64,000 nucleotides of DNA from Qipengyuania flavescens (lineage in GTDB: Bacteria; Pseudomonadota; Alphaproteobacteria; Sphingomonadales; Sphingomonadaceae): assembly GCF_029688735.1 (NCBI RefSeq), contig NZ_JARULD010000001.1, positions 620,001-684,000 on the forward strand, written 5' to 3'. Positions 25,492-34,959 of the stretch are shown in pieces. Each line of letters starts with the position of its first letter. Position 1 is the stretch's first letter. The position numbers were made by a program, and so were the translations under genes. The notes below the pieces were generated by a model. It made no database searches, was not told the DNA's origin, and saw only the letters and a list, made by a program, of their open reading frames with translations.

Positions 25492-26772
25492 ATGCACGAT
25501 ATCGCTTTCATCCGCGCCAATCCCGAGAGTTTCGACGCCGCGATGCGCAGGCGTGGAGCCTATCCGGTGGCCGACCGGATCGTCGCGCTAGACGCCAAGA
25601 AGCGCGAAGCTACGACCAAGGTCCAGCAAGCGCAGAGCCGCCGCAACGAAGCCTCCAAGGCGATCGGCCAGGCCATGGGCCAGGGCGACAAGGACAAGGC
25701 CGAAGCGCTGAAAGCCGAAGTGGCCGAGATCAAGGCCTCGATGCCCGAATGGGAGGAGGCCGAGCGGGCTGCGGGCGAGGAACTCGACCATTTGCTTGCG
25801 ACCCTGCCGAATATCCCGGCCGACGATGTACCGGAAGGCGCGGACGAGGACGACAATGTCGAAGTCCACCAGTGGGGCGAGAAGCGCGAATTCGGTTTCG
25901 AACCGAAGGAACACGCAGACCTCGGCCCGGCGCTCGGCATGGAGTTCGAGACCGCCGCGAAACTCTCCGGCGCGCGCTTCACCTTCCTGCGCGGCGACAT
26001 CGCCCGCCTGCACCGCGCCCTCGCGCAATTCATGCTCGACCGCCAGACACGCGAGAACGGCTACACTGAATGCAACCCGCCGGTGCTGGTCAATGACGAC
26101 GCGATGTACGGCACGGACAAGCTGCCGAAGTTCGCGGAGGACAGTTTCCGCACGACCGACGACCGCTGGCTCGTCCCCACCTCCGAAGTCCCGCTCACCT
26201 ATTCGGTCGCTGGCGATATCCTGCCCGATCTCGCCGAACCGATGCGCCTCACCGCGCATACGCTATGCTTTCGCTCCGAAGCAGGCTCTGCGGGCCGCGA
26301 CACGCGCGGGTTCATTCGCCAGCACCAGTTCGAGAAGGTCGAGCTGGTCAGCATCTGCCGTCCGGAAGACAGCGAGGCCGAGCATGAGCGCATGACCAAA
26401 TGTGCCGAGGGCGTGCTCGAAGCGCTAGGCCTGCCCTATCGCCGCATGCTGCTATGCACTGGGGACATGGGTTTCGGCGCGCGCAAGACCTTCGACCTCG
26501 AAGTATGGCTGCCCGGGCAAGGCGCTTGGCGCGAGATTTCCTCCTGCTCCAACACCGGCGATTTCCAGGCGCGGCGGATGAATGCCCGCTATCGCCCCGA
26601 AGGCGAGAAAAAGACGCAGTTCGTCCACACGCTCAACGGCTCCGGCCTTGCCGTGGGCCGCACGCTGGTGGCAGTGATGGAAAACTACCAGAACGAGGAC
26701 GGCAGTGTGAATGTGCCGGAGGCGCTGCACAGCTACATGGGCGGGGTTACCAAGCTGGAGCCTAAGAACTGA
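25492..26772 (+). CDS. serS: Seryl-tRNA synthetase
   Basis: A 426-residue class II synthetase. Residues 1-105 form the two-helix antiparallel arm that holds the long variable arm of tRNA-Ser ([18 protein letters not shown]...). The catalytic core follows with motif 2 [21 protein letters not shown] and motif 3 [16 protein letters not shown]. Length and motifs are normal. It is the first gene of a run with surE, an nlpD-like gene and a potassium channel, each overlapping the next by 1-4 bases. Confidence 0.97.
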   Translation: MHDIAFIRANPESFDAAMRRRGAYPVADRIVALDAKKREATTKVQQAQSRRNEASKAIGQAMGQGDKDKAEALKAEVAEIKASMPEWEEAERAAGEELDHLLATLPNIPADDVPEGADEDDNVEVHQWGEKREFGFEPKEHADLGPALGMEFETAAKLSGARFTFLRGDIARLHRALAQFMLDRQTRENGYTECNPPVLVNDDAMYGTDKLPKFAEDSFRTTDDRWLVPTSEVPLTYSVAGDILPDLAEPMRLTAHTLCFRSEAGSAGRDTRGFIRQHQFEKVELVSICRPEDSEAEHERMTKCAEGVLEALGLPYRRMLLCTGDMGFGARKTFDLEVWLPGQGAWREISSCSNTGDFQARRMNARYRPEGEKKTQFVHTLNGSGLAVGRTLVAVMENYQNEDGSVNVPEALHSYMGGVTKLEPKN

Positions 26773-27536
26773 TGCGCATCCTCCTCACTAATGACGACGG
26801 CATTCGTGCCAAGGGCCTCGAGGTGCTGGAGGGCATCGCGCGGCAGTTTAGCGACGACATCTGGATTTGCGCGCCGGACGAGGAGCAGTCCGGCATGGGC
26901 CACGCCCTCACCCTCACGCGCCCGGTGCGGCTGCGCCAGCATGACGAGCGCCGCTTTTCGGTCACGGGCACACCGACGGACTCGGTCACTATGGGCCTGC
27001 GCAAGGCGATGGACGGCCCGCCCGACGTGATCCTCTCGGGCGTGAACCGGGGCGCCAACCTGGCCGACGACATTACCTATTCCGGCACCGTTTCCGCCGC
27101 CATCGAAGGCGCGCTGGCAGGCGTGCGCTCGATTGCGTTGAGCCAGGTCTATTCGAAGGAAAACGCGGGCGACGATGTGCCCTTCGGCGCGGCAGTGGAA
27201 TGGGGCGCGAAAGTGCTCGCGCCGCTGCTCGACACCCCTCTGCCCAAACGCACGCTGGTCAATGTGAATTTCCCGCCCCTTCCGCCAAGCAAGGTGAAGG
27301 GCATCCGCGTCGTGCGGCAGGGTTTCCACGATTATTCGCGCGGCACCGTGGTGGAAGGGCGTGACCCGCGCGGTTTCAAGTATTACTGGTTCGGGCTCGA
27401 AGCGATCGAGCACACGCTCGACCATGGGACGGATCTGGAGGCGATCGACGAAGGTTATGTGTCGGTGACACCGCTCCAGCTCGACCTCACGCACCATTCC
27501 TCGCTCGGTTCGCTGGCGGAGCGGTACGCAGGATGA
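26772..27536 (+). CDS. surE: 5'/3'-nucleotidase SurE
   Basis: The ATG shares one base with the serS stop (TGATG). The 254-residue protein starts with the SurE signature [16 protein letters not shown], with the metal-binding pair DD, followed by GTPTDSVTMG and SGVNRGANLADDITYSGTV. SurE is a divalent-metal-dependent nucleotidase/exopolyphosphatase linked to stationary-phase survival. The surE-nlpD order parallels the E. coli surE-pcm-nlpD region, here without pcm. Confidence 0.96.
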   Translation: MRILLTNDDGIRAKGLEVLEGIARQFSDDIWICAPDEEQSGMGHALTLTRPVRLRQHDERRFSVTGTPTDSVTMGLRKAMDGPPDVILSGVNRGANLADDITYSGTVSAAIEGALAGVRSIALSQVYSKENAGDDVPFGAAVEWGAKVLAPLLDTPLPKRTLVNVNFPPLPPSKVKGIRVVRQGFHDYSRGTVVEGRDPRGFKYYWFGLEAIEHTLDHGTDLEAIDEGYVSVTPLQLDLTHHSSLGSLAERYAG

Positions 27537-28312
27537 AGCGCCTCGCCCTCGCGCTTGCGGCGTTCGTGCTGATGGCAGCGGGCAATCCCGCGACCGAGAC
27601 CGAGCATACCGTGAAAGAGGGCGAGACGCTGAGCGGCATAGCGGAGCGCGCTGAGGTGCCGGCGACGGTGATCGCGGCGGCCAACGGGCTGGTCGAACCC
27701 TACGACGTTCGCGTCGGGCAGGTGCTCTCCATCCCGCGCCAGCGCAGCCACGTGGTAAGGCGCGGCGAAACCGGCTTCGCAATCGCGATCGATTACGGCG
27801 TGCCCTTCGACCTGATTGCCGTGGCGAATGGTTTGGAGCCGCCCTACAACATCCGGGTCGGCCAGAAACTGATCATCCCGGCCTTCTCGACCCGCCCGAT
27901 CCCGCCCGCCCCGGTGCGCGATCGCCCGTTCTTCCGCGCTCCGCATGACGGCGCGGCACTGCTCGGGTTCCAGCGCACCGCCGACGGCAAGGGCCACGAA
28001 GGCATCGACTATGCCGTGAAGACCGGCGACATGGTCCGCGCCTCGGCCAGTGGCAAGGTCGTCTACGCGCAGGAAGACAGCGGTCGTTTCGGGCCGCTTG
28101 TGGTGCTCGATCACGGTAACGGCTGGCGCACCCGCTACGGCCATCTGGCCCGGGCCACCGTCAAGCTGGGCGACTTCGTGCAGGCGGGCGAGCGCATCGG
28201 CATCGCCGGACAGGGCGGCGAGGCAAAGCGGCCCGAATTACATTTCGACATCCTCAAGGACAATACGCCGGTCGATCCCGCCAGGCTGATCGGCAGGCGA
28301 GGCACGCGATGA
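27533..28312 (+). CDS. LysM/LytM-domain protein, NlpD-like, degenerate active site
   Basis: A 259-residue exported protein: signal peptide (about 1-21), two LysM peptidoglycan-binding repeats (about 24-68 and 73-117) and a C-terminal M23/LytM domain. HEGID provides the first metal-site motif and RYGHLAR is kept, but the HxH motif reads ELHFD, with the first His replaced by Glu. Proteins of this kind, like NlpD and EnvC, do not cut peptidoglycan but activate amidases at the division site. Position after surE supports the NlpD assignment. It overlaps surE by 4 bases. Confidence 0.88.
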   Translation: MKRLALALAAFVLMAAGNPATETEHTVKEGETLSGIAERAEVPATVIAAANGLVEPYDVRVGQVLSIPRQRSHVVRRGETGFAIAIDYGVPFDLIAVANGLEPPYNIRVGQKLIIPAFSTRPIPPAPVRDRPFFRAPHDGAALLGFQRTADGKGHEGIDYAVKTGDMVRASASGKVVYAQEDSGRFGPLVVLDHGNGWRTRYGHLARATVKLGDFVQAGERIGIAGQGGEAKRPELHFDILKDNTPVDPARLIGRRGTR

Positions 28313-29448
28313 GCCGCAAGGATCGCCAGGTCGACACGGTCGTCCCGCAGAAGGAACCGCAGCGGGTTTTTCGCGGACCCCGGTTCCAGCCGCTGCGGCG
28401 CGCGGTCAGGATACCCGTCTGGGGTGATCTTGGCATCCGTCTGGGCCTCGCCCTGTTTCTCATCTTTATCGTGGTTATGATCCACTGGTGGGATCGCGAG
28501 GGGCTGGTCGACAATCTCGATGGTGAGGTTAGCTTCCTCGACGTGATCTATTTCACCATGATCTCGATCACCACCACCGGCTTCGGCGATATCGCGCCGA
28601 TTTCGGACCGGGCGCGGCTGGTCGAGGCCGTCATCGTGACGCCGATCCGCTTTGCCGTGTTCTTCATCTTCGTTGGCACGGCGTATAATTTCATCATCAA
28701 GCGCAGCTGGGAGAAATGGCGCATGGCCCGCATCCAGGAACAGCTTTCGGACCACATCGTGGTGCTGGGCTATGGCATCTCCGGCTCCGAAGCAGTCGCC
28801 GAACTGATCGAGCGCGATGTCGACCCGAGTTGCATCGTCGTGATCGACCCGAGCGAGGAGCGGCTTGCAGATGCCGAAGCGCTCGGCTGCAATATCATGG
28901 CCGCGGACGCTACGCGGGATACCACGCTGAAAGCGGTGCGGATCAACCAGGCGCAGAACGTGCTGGTGTCCGCCGGGCGCGACGACACCACGATCCTCAT
29001 CACGCTGACCGTGCGCGCGTTGGCACCGACTGTGCCGATCAGCGCCGTAGTGCGCGCCGACGACAATGAATCGCTGGCGCGGCAGGCCGGGGCAAACAAC
29101 GTCATCAACCCGGTGCGTTTCACCGGGCTGCTGCTCGCCGGCAGCGCCAAGGGCGAGCATATCGCCGATTACCTCGCCGATCTCGCTTCGGTCTCCGGCC
29201 GGGTCCAGCTGGTCGAGCGCGAGATCACCGAAGAGGAATGCGGCTGCGCGATTTCGGAACTTCGGACCGGCGGTCGTGGTCTGCGCGTATATCGCAACGG
29301 CAAGGCGCTGGGGTTCTGGGAGGACGAGTGCCAGAACCTGCAGCCCGGCGATATCGTGGTCGAGATCGTTCCGACGCCGAATGGGACCACCAAGGGCGAC
29401 GGGCACGACCACGAAGATCAGGTGCCCTACCCGGTCGGCTCAGACTAG
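28309..29448 (+). CDS. Potassium channel protein with RCK/TrkA domains
   Basis: The 379-residue protein has a two-helix pore module (about residues 40-130) with the selectivity filter TTTGFGDI, a variant of TVGYGD found in MthK-like channels. A Rossmann-type RCK domain starts at HIVVLGYGISGSEAV (about 147), with an acidic residue near ERDVDPSCIVVID and an RCK-C-like region at about 270-360. Such channels are gated by nucleotides or Ca2+. The gene overlaps the nlpD-like gene by 4 bases and its 3' end overlaps the opposite-strand membrane protein by 9. Confidence 0.93.
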   Translation: MSRKDRQVDTVVPQKEPQRVFRGPRFQPLRRAVRIPVWGDLGIRLGLALFLIFIVVMIHWWDREGLVDNLDGEVSFLDVIYFTMISITTTGFGDIAPISDRARLVEAVIVTPIRFAVFFIFVGTAYNFIIKRSWEKWRMARIQEQLSDHIVVLGYGISGSEAVAELIERDVDPSCIVVIDPSEERLADAEALGCNIMAADATRDTTLKAVRINQAQNVLVSAGRDDTTILITLTVRALAPTVPISAVVRADDNESLARQAGANNVINPVRFTGLLLAGSAKGEHIADYLADLASVSGRVQLVEREITEEECGCAISELRTGGRGLRVYRNGKALGFWEDECQNLQPGDIVVEIVPTPNGTTKGDGHDHEDQVPYPVGSD

Positions 29449-29805
29449 CCAGAAGATTCCGCCCATCGCCAGATACGCGGCCAGCCAGTAGCCCCAGTCG
29501 AGCAGCGCTTTGCCGATCGGCTCCTCGCGCCGGGCGGCAGTAATGAATAGGGCCGGCCCGATGAAAGTCAGCGCCAGGCCGCCTGCCATCATGAAATAGA
29601 GCCAGGGCTTCGCCGCCAGTGTTGCCTCACCCACCCGCGCGAACATGTGGCCGAGCATGGCCGCGCTCGCGAGCAGCAGCAGAGCGGCAACTGCGTGCAG
29701 CAGCAGATTGCCGCGCGGCGTTGCCCGCTTACCGTAGAAGGCCACGCCGAGCACGGCTGCCACCAGCCACGCCAACGCCACTGCAATCCAGTCTACCGGT
29801 CCCAT
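29440..29805 (-). CDS. Small integral membrane protein, unknown function
   Basis: 121 residues with four predicted membrane helices (about 6-22, 36-54, 66-88, 98-118) and no recognised family. The coding bias fits the chromosome. It is convergent with the K+ channel gene, with a 9-base tail overlap, and divergent from rimO by about 65 bp. Confidence 0.75.
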   Translation of the reverse strand: MGPVDWIAVALAWLVAAVLGVAFYGKRATPRGNLLLHAVAALLLLASAAMLGHMFARVGEATLAAKPWLYFMMAGGLALTFIGPALFITAARREEPIGKALLDWGYWLAAYLAMGGIFWLV

Positions 29806-29870
29806 GCAAGCCTCCTAGCGCCGCCGGTGCCATTCGTGTAGGGGGCCGCCAAATTCACGGACATCGGTAT

Positions 29871-31244
29871 ATGAGCACCTCCACCACCTCGATCCCCGAC
29901 CAGAAGAAGGTCGGCATGGTTTCTCTCGGCTGCCCCAAGGCGCTGGTCGATAGCGAGCGCATTCTCACGCGGCTGCGCGCCGACGGTTACGCGATGAGCC
30001 CCGACTATGCCGGGGCGGATGTGGTGCTGGTGAATACCTGCGGCTTCCTCGACAGTGCCAAGGAAGAAAGCCTGCAGGCGATCGGCGAGGCAATTGCTGA
30101 AAACGGCCGCGTGATCGTGACCGGCTGCATGGGCGAGGAAGCGGATGCCATCCGCGCCGCTCATCCCAGCGTGCTCGCAGTGACCGGCGCGCACCAGTAC
30201 GAGGCCGTGGTCGAAGCCGTCCATGAGCATGCACCGCCAAGCCAGGGGCCGTATATCGACCTCATCCCCCAGCCCGACATCAAGCTGACGCCGCGGCACT
30301 ACAGCTATCTCAAGATTTCCGAAGGCTGCAACCACTCCTGCGCCTTCTGCATCATCCCGGACCTGCGTGGGAAGCTGGCGAGCCGCCGGATCGATGCGGT
30401 GTTGCGCGAAGCGGAGAAGTTGGTCGCGGCGGGAACCAAGGAATTGCTGGTCATCAGCCAGGATACCAGCGCCTTTGGCGTAGACACGCGCCACGAGAGC
30501 CGCAGTTGGAAGGGACGCGAAGTACGCGCCCACATGACCGATCTCGCGCGCGAGCTTGGCCAGCTCGATATCGGCGGCGGCATGCTGCCATGGGTGCGGC
30601 TGCACTACGTCTATCCCTATCCCCATGTCGACGCAGTCATCCCGCTGATGGCAGAGGGGCTGCTGACACCCTATCTCGACATTCCCTTCCAGCACGCCAG
30701 CCCGAAGGTGCTCAAATCCATGAAGCGCCCGGCCAACGAGGCCAAGGTGCTCGAACGGCTGAAAGGCTGGCGCGACGTCTGCCCGGAGATCGCCATCCGC
30801 TCCAGTTTCGTGGTCGGCTTCCCGGGCGAGACCGAGGACGATTTCCGCTATCTGCTCGACTGGCTGGAAGAGGCGCAGCTCGACCGCGTCGGCGCGTTCC
30901 GCTTCGAACCGGTGGAGGGCGCGCAGGCGAATGCCCTGCCCGACCATGTCCCCGAAGTGATCAAGGAAGAACGCTTCGCCCGGGTCATGGAAGTGACCGA
31001 GCGGATCAGCGCTGCGAAGCTCCAGGCCAAGGTGGGTAAGACGATCCCGGTCATCATCGACGAGGTCGGGGCGCCGGACGAGGACGGCGATATCGGGGCT
31101 ACCGGTCGCAGCCAGGCGGATGCTCCCGAAATCGACGGCGCCGTCTATTTGCGAGATGCGTCGCCAGACCTGGTGCCCGGTGCCATCGTATCGGCCCTGA
31201 TCGAAGACAGTGACGCGCACGATCTGTTCGGAACGATCGTATAA
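29871..31244 (+). CDS. rimO: Ribosomal protein S12 methylthiotransferase
   Basis: The ATG at 29871 gives 457 residues. RimO is a radical-SAM enzyme that methylthiolates Asp of ribosomal protein S12. The N-terminal UPF0004 domain carries cluster cysteines in [18 protein letters not shown] and TGCMGE; the radical SAM motif CxxxCxxC is in [13 protein letters not shown]-terminal TRAM-like domain runs from about 385. [10 protein letters not shown] and the length separate it from MiaB. Start chosen because upstream codons lack conservation and overlap the region of the divergent membrane protein. Confidence 0.95.
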   Translation: MSTSTTSIPDQKKVGMVSLGCPKALVDSERILTRLRADGYAMSPDYAGADVVLVNTCGFLDSAKEESLQAIGEAIAENGRVIVTGCMGEEADAIRAAHPSVLAVTGAHQYEAVVEAVHEHAPPSQGPYIDLIPQPDIKLTPRHYSYLKISEGCNHSCAFCIIPDLRGKLASRRIDAVLREAEKLVAAGTKELLVISQDTSAFGVDTRHESRSWKGREVRAHMTDLARELGQLDIGGGMLPWVRLHYVYPYPHVDAVIPLMAEGLLTPYLDIPFQHASPKVLKSMKRPANEAKVLERLKGWRDVCPEIAIRSSFVVGFPGETEDDFRYLLDWLEEAQLDRVGAFRFEPVEGAQANALPDHVPEVIKEERFARVMEVTERISAAKLQAKVGKTIPVIIDEVGAPDEDGDIGATGRSQADAPEIDGAVYLRDASPDLVPGAIVSALIEDSDAHDLFGTIV

Positions 31245-31495
31245 AATTTCTCGCGCACCGGCGCAGAGTAGACGTTTACCAAATCGGGTAATTGTCGCTC
31301 GGAGCCTGCAACCCTTCAGAATCCTGAGCTTCTTTGCAGCCGAGGCGGTCTCTAAACCGGTTCGGGAGTCGATCGGCGCGGAACAATACTAAGCGCGCTT
31401 TAACCACCCGACCCCGCGCAATTCCGCGCCGGACGCAAAAACACGCGGGTCGCGTCAAAGGTTTCTTAAACTTAAGACGCCCATAAGCGCATGCA

Positions 31496-33859
31496 ATGGG
31501 TACCGAACGCGCCTTTTCAGGAAAGCGGCTTCTCCCGGCGCGATTGCGGCTAGGGGGCGCCGGGCGCGTGGGAGAACGGCTGCGGCACCTGATATTTTCG
31601 GTACTCCTAGTTATCCCTCTGTTCGCAGTCATGCTGTTCGAACCGATCGATCAGTTTCTGTGGCTGTTCCAGTCGAAGATCGCAGGTCAAAAGGCCTCCG
31701 GCGATATCGTTTTCGTCGGTAGCGACCAAATCCTCAACGACCCGAACTCTGGCCATCGGCGACTTCAGCTCGCCAAAGCTCTCGAGGAACTGGACCGCCG
31801 CGGCGTCGGCAAAGTCTATCTCGACATAGTCTTCGAAAAGCCGTCTGCAGCGCCGCATGATGCGTCTTTGAACGCTGCAATCGAAGGGCTGGGGCCCCGC
31901 ATAGCGCTTGTCGATCAGCTCGTGGGAGATATGGACTTCAGCCAGCAGTTACGGCGAAACCACTCCAGTCTTGGGCCTTCGGCCTCGCGCGTTGTCGCCG
32001 ATCGGCGCGACATGAACCTTTTCGGCATCGCTTGGACAGCCGACTACGGTTTCATCGTCGGCGGTCGCCGCATACCTTCGTTGGCTGCTTCGCTTGGTGG
32101 GGAAACGAGCGAAGACAAGAGGGGCAAGTTCCAAATCGACTATGGTTTTTCGGGGCAGCAGATAGCGGCGACTTCGCTAGCCGAGCTTCTTGGCGATCCC
32201 GATGCTCCGGTGAGTATAGATTTCGCTGGCAAGACAGTCGTCATCGGTCATGACCGTAATAGCTCTGGCTCCAATCTCATCGTACCGAACAGTACGAACG
32301 CCCCTCCAAGTTATATTTCGATCTACGCTGGAGAAACTCTCAAAAGCGGGCGGCTGGGTCATTTGGGCCCGATGGCCACGCTCGCTATCTTCGTTTCGCT
32401 CTTGGCCTGCCTCATCCTGCCTGGCCCTACACGAAGAACGCGCTGGCTTAGCTATGCTGCACTTGTACTTCTCGTGCCCGCCATGCTGGTAGCGTCCGCC
32501 CGGATCGGTGTCCGTCTCGAGGTCTCGTATGCGTTGGCGCTTTTTGCGATCTACGCGGTTTTCCGATCCCGAACGCGCCTGAAACGGCGCCTCGCCCTGA
32601 CCAACCAGGAAACGGGGCTGCCCACGCTCAAGGCACTCGACAGCCGCCTCATCCGTGACAAAGTGACAACCGGGCACGTGGTGGTTGCCAAAGTGCATAA
32701 TTACGAGCGGATCCTCAAAAGCCTCGCCTCGGAAGATCGCACTACCTACCTCTTGAAGCTGATCGACCGTTTGCGCGCGGCGGATCCCGATCTGGCCGTC
32801 TTTACCGAAGGCCACTACGTCGCGTGGCACTCACCGATCGAGGATAGCTCCGCTCAGACGGAGCACCTTGCTGGCTTGCGTGCAATTTTCGCCGCACCGG
32901 TCCATGTCGGCGAGGTATCGATCGACGTCGGCATTACCTTCGGCGTTGCGGCGATCGAAAACGATCCCGGGGGCCGCGTCCCGGCAGCCATCGCAGCTGC
33001 GGAGGACACCACGGAAGCCCATGATCCTATCAAGTTGGCGGAAAGCAGCGAGAATGCCGACCTGTTGTGGGACATCTCGCTCCGTGCGCGGATCGACGAA
33101 GCAATGGATGCAGGGGAGATTTACTGCGTCTATCAGCCCAAGATAGACAGCGGATCCGGCGCCATCGTCGGGGTGGAAGCCCTGATACGCTGGCACGACC
33201 CGGCCAAGGGCTTTATCGAACCGACGCATTTCGTCGCGCAATGCGAGAAGGCAGGTCGCATGGAGCACCTCACGCGATATGTCCTGCAAAGCGCGTGTTC
33301 GGCCGGGCAGTTGCTGCATTTCCGCAATTCCCCGCTCAAAGTCTCCGTCAATATATCTGCGACCCTGCTCAGGGACATGCGCATCGTCGGCCTCGTCCGC
33401 AACGCGCTGCAGGCGACCCGTTTCGACCCGCACTATCTCACGCTCGAGATCACCGAGACGGCGCGGATCGCGGATATGGAAGCGGCGGCGACGATCCTGG
33501 ACGAATTGGTCAAGTTGGGCGTTGGCCTGTCGATCGATGATTTCGGTGTCGGTGCGGCCAATTTCGAAACCTTTTTCGGACTGCCGTTCAACGAGTTGAA
33601 GATCGACCGCCTCTTCGTATCGAAAATCGTCGATGACCCCAAGGCGCGCGCAATCGTGTCCAGCATCGTCGAGATGGGCCACCAGGCGCGAATCACCGTA
33701 GTCGCGGAGGGCGTGGAGACGATGAAAGAAGCTGAAATTCTTAACGAAATGGGCTGCGACGAACTTCAGGGCTTCGTTTTCAGCAGACCGATTCCGCTAT
33801 CCAAGCTACTGGAATACAACGCGAAAAACGCGGAGGGCCGCTTGGCAAACATGGTTTAG
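31496..33859 (+). CDS. CHASE2-sensor c-di-GMP phosphodiesterase (degenerate GGDEF plus EAL)
   Basis: 787 residues: one N-terminal membrane helix (about 31-50), an extracytoplasmic CHASE2 sensor (about 55-285), three helices (about 290-365), a GGDEF-like domain (about 375-515) and an EAL domain (about 525-775). The GGDEF signature is lost (EGHYV at the loop position), so no diguanylate cyclase activity is expected. The EAL domain keeps GVEALIRW, NIS, LEITET, IDDFGVG, KIDRLFV, AEGVET and ELQGF, so it should hydrolyse c-di-GMP. The 250 bp upstream (31245-31495) hold no other gene; no strong ribosome site is visible before the ATG. Confidence 0.92.
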   Translation: MGTERAFSGKRLLPARLRLGGAGRVGERLRHLIFSVLLVIPLFAVMLFEPIDQFLWLFQSKIAGQKASGDIVFVGSDQILNDPNSGHRRLQLAKALEELDRRGVGKVYLDIVFEKPSAAPHDASLNAAIEGLGPRIALVDQLVGDMDFSQQLRRNHSSLGPSASRVVADRRDMNLFGIAWTADYGFIVGGRRIPSLAASLGGETSEDKRGKFQIDYGFSGQQIAATSLAELLGDPDAPVSIDFAGKTVVIGHDRNSSGSNLIVPNSTNAPPSYISIYAGETLKSGRLGHLGPMATLAIFVSLLACLILPGPTRRTRWLSYAALVLLVPAMLVASARIGVRLEVSYALALFAIYAVFRSRTRLKRRLALTNQETGLPTLKALDSRLIRDKVTTGHVVVAKVHNYERILKSLASEDRTTYLLKLIDRLRAADPDLAVFTEGHYVAWHSPIEDSSAQTEHLAGLRAIFAAPVHVGEVSIDVGITFGVAAIENDPGGRVPAAIAAAEDTTEAHDPIKLAESSENADLLWDISLRARIDEAMDAGEIYCVYQPKIDSGSGAIVGVEALIRWHDPAKGFIEPTHFVAQCEKAGRMEHLTRYVLQSACSAGQLLHFRNSPLKVSVNISATLLRDMRIVGLVRNALQATRFDPHYLTLEITETARIADMEAAATILDELVKLGVGLSIDDFGVGAANFETFFGLPFNELKIDRLFVSKIVDDPKARAIVSSIVEMGHQARITVVAEGVETMKEAEILNEMGCDELQGFVFSRPIPLSKLLEYNAKNAEGRLANMV

Positions 33860-33888
33860 GCTTTACAAACATATATGGTTAATGGCAG

Positions 33889-33917
33889 GTAATACCTCTA
33901 CCAACAGGAGGTATTAC
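33889..33917 (+). promoter_or_regulatory. Hairpin that masks the Shine-Dalgarno of the mini-ORF at 33919
   Basis: GTAATACCTC (33889-33898) pairs perfectly with GAGGTATTAC (33908-33917) over a 9-base loop. The AGGAGGT ribosome site (33906-33912) lies in the loop edge and right arm, and the start codon comes 2 bases after the stem. In RNA this would block initiation unless melted or bound, the design of an RNA thermometer or translational switch. Confidence 0.65.
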
Positions 33918-33918
33918 T

Positions 33919-33954
33919 ATGTGGAGCATTTGGAGATGGTTCTTCACCGGCTGA
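33919..33954 (+). CDS. 11-residue Trp-rich mini-ORF (MWSIWRWFFTG)
   Basis: A perfect AGGAGG lies 7 bases before this ATG, the strongest ribosome site in the area, and the 11-codon frame ends in TGA. Five of the residues are Trp or Phe and one Arg is present, giving a membrane-active or leader-like peptide. The hairpin before it and the intrinsic terminator 28 bases after it make a compact unit of roughly 120 nt. It resembles an attenuation leader, but the next gene is not an amino-acid biosynthesis gene. A regulatory RNA encoding a small peptide is the alternative. Confidence 0.5.
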   Translation: MWSIWRWFFTG

Positions 33955-33981
33955 TCGCCGTGGCGAAACCAAACGAATAAA

Positions 33982-34005
33982 GGGTCCCTAACGGGGCCCT
34001 TTTTT
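33982..34005 (+). terminator. Intrinsic terminator after the mini-ORF
   Basis: GGGTCCC (33982-33988) and GGGGCCC (33993-33999) form a 7 bp stem (one T-G wobble) with a TAAC loop, followed by six T. It closes the mini-ORF unit and would also end transcription from the EAL gene before the transglutaminase-like gene. Confidence 0.85.
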
Positions 34006-34077
34006 CATGGCCCCATGGGTGACCGGCAATGGTTCGATTGCCGAAACGATCGAGGGCCGACGGCGTTGTCCCGTCAT

Positions 34078-34875
34078 ATGCCCATAGTCATCCATACGCG
34101 CTTCGCCTTCGGCGTCGACGGTCCGACCGACGTCCTGCTGCAATTCGAAGCCGCCGCCCTGCCCGAGCAGACCATCATCTCATGCGAGACACATCTGCCG
34201 CCGGGGCAGGACTTCACTCGCGTCCCTGCAGATGACGATATCGGCAAACGCGTCTGGCTGAGCGCGGAAGGCCATTGCGAGGTCGAATACCGCGCCAAGA
34301 TCGAGATCAAGCGCCAATTGGCGGACCTTTCCAGTCTTCAATCCCTACCCGCGCACCAATTGCCCGGAGAGGCGATCCACTACCTGCTGGACAGCCGATA
34401 TTGCCACGCGGACCGTTTCCAGCCCTTCGCACAGTCGGAATTCGGACACCTCGAGGGCGGTGCCCAAATTGCCGCAATGCGTGACTGGATTCACGACAAT
34501 TTCAGCTACACACTCGGTGCATCGGGGCCAGACACCGGCGCTGTCGAAAGCTTCGTCACACGGCAGGGAGTTTGCCGCGACTATGCTCACGTGCTTGTGG
34601 CGCTGGCCCGCGCCTGTGCGATCCCGGCGCGTTACGTATCCTGCTATTCGCCCGGCGTCTCGCCTCCCGATTTCCACGCGGTAGCCGAAGTGTTCCTCGC
34701 CGACCCGGAGATCGAAGGCGGTGGCACATGGCAGATCGTCGATGCGACCGGAATGGCGGATCCGGCAGAGACCGTGAAAATCGGCGTAGGCCGCGATGCG
34801 GCGGACGTCAGCTTCATGACTACCTTCGGTGCCAGCGACTTCAAATCCAGCAGTGTCGAGGTCCGCAAAGAATAG
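34078..34875 (+). CDS. Transglutaminase-like cysteine-protease-fold protein
   Basis: 265 residues from the ATG at 34078; an in-frame ATG at 34015 would add 21 unconserved-looking residues. An N-terminal beta-rich domain is followed by a transglutaminase core (about 150-235) with the triad in RQGVCRDYAH (Cys), PDFHAVAEVF (His) and IVDATGMA (Asp). Bacterial members are often peptidases or amide hydrolases rather than cross-linking enzymes. No export signal is seen. It stands between the terminator and the Entner-Doudoroff operon; no functional link is evident. Confidence 0.88.
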   Translation: MPIVIHTRFAFGVDGPTDVLLQFEAAALPEQTIISCETHLPPGQDFTRVPADDDIGKRVWLSAEGHCEVEYRAKIEIKRQLADLSSLQSLPAHQLPGEAIHYLLDSRYCHADRFQPFAQSEFGHLEGGAQIAAMRDWIHDNFSYTLGASGPDTGAVESFVTRQGVCRDYAHVLVALARACAIPARYVSCYSPGVSPPDFHAVAEVFLADPEIEGGGTWQIVDATGMADPAETVKIGVGRDAADVSFMTTFGASDFKSSSVEVRKE

Positions 34876-34959
34876 GAATGCAGCCCACTGGCACGCCGAG
34901 CGCGGCGCTGGTAGCGAAAAGCCGAAAGGGGACGCGACCATGATTGCAGAGTGCACCGA

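Noticed and set aside
33919-33954. Interpretation of the Trp-rich mini-ORF as a trp-operon attenuator
   Set aside because: No trp biosynthesis gene follows; the next gene is transglutaminase-like and is separated by a strong terminator.
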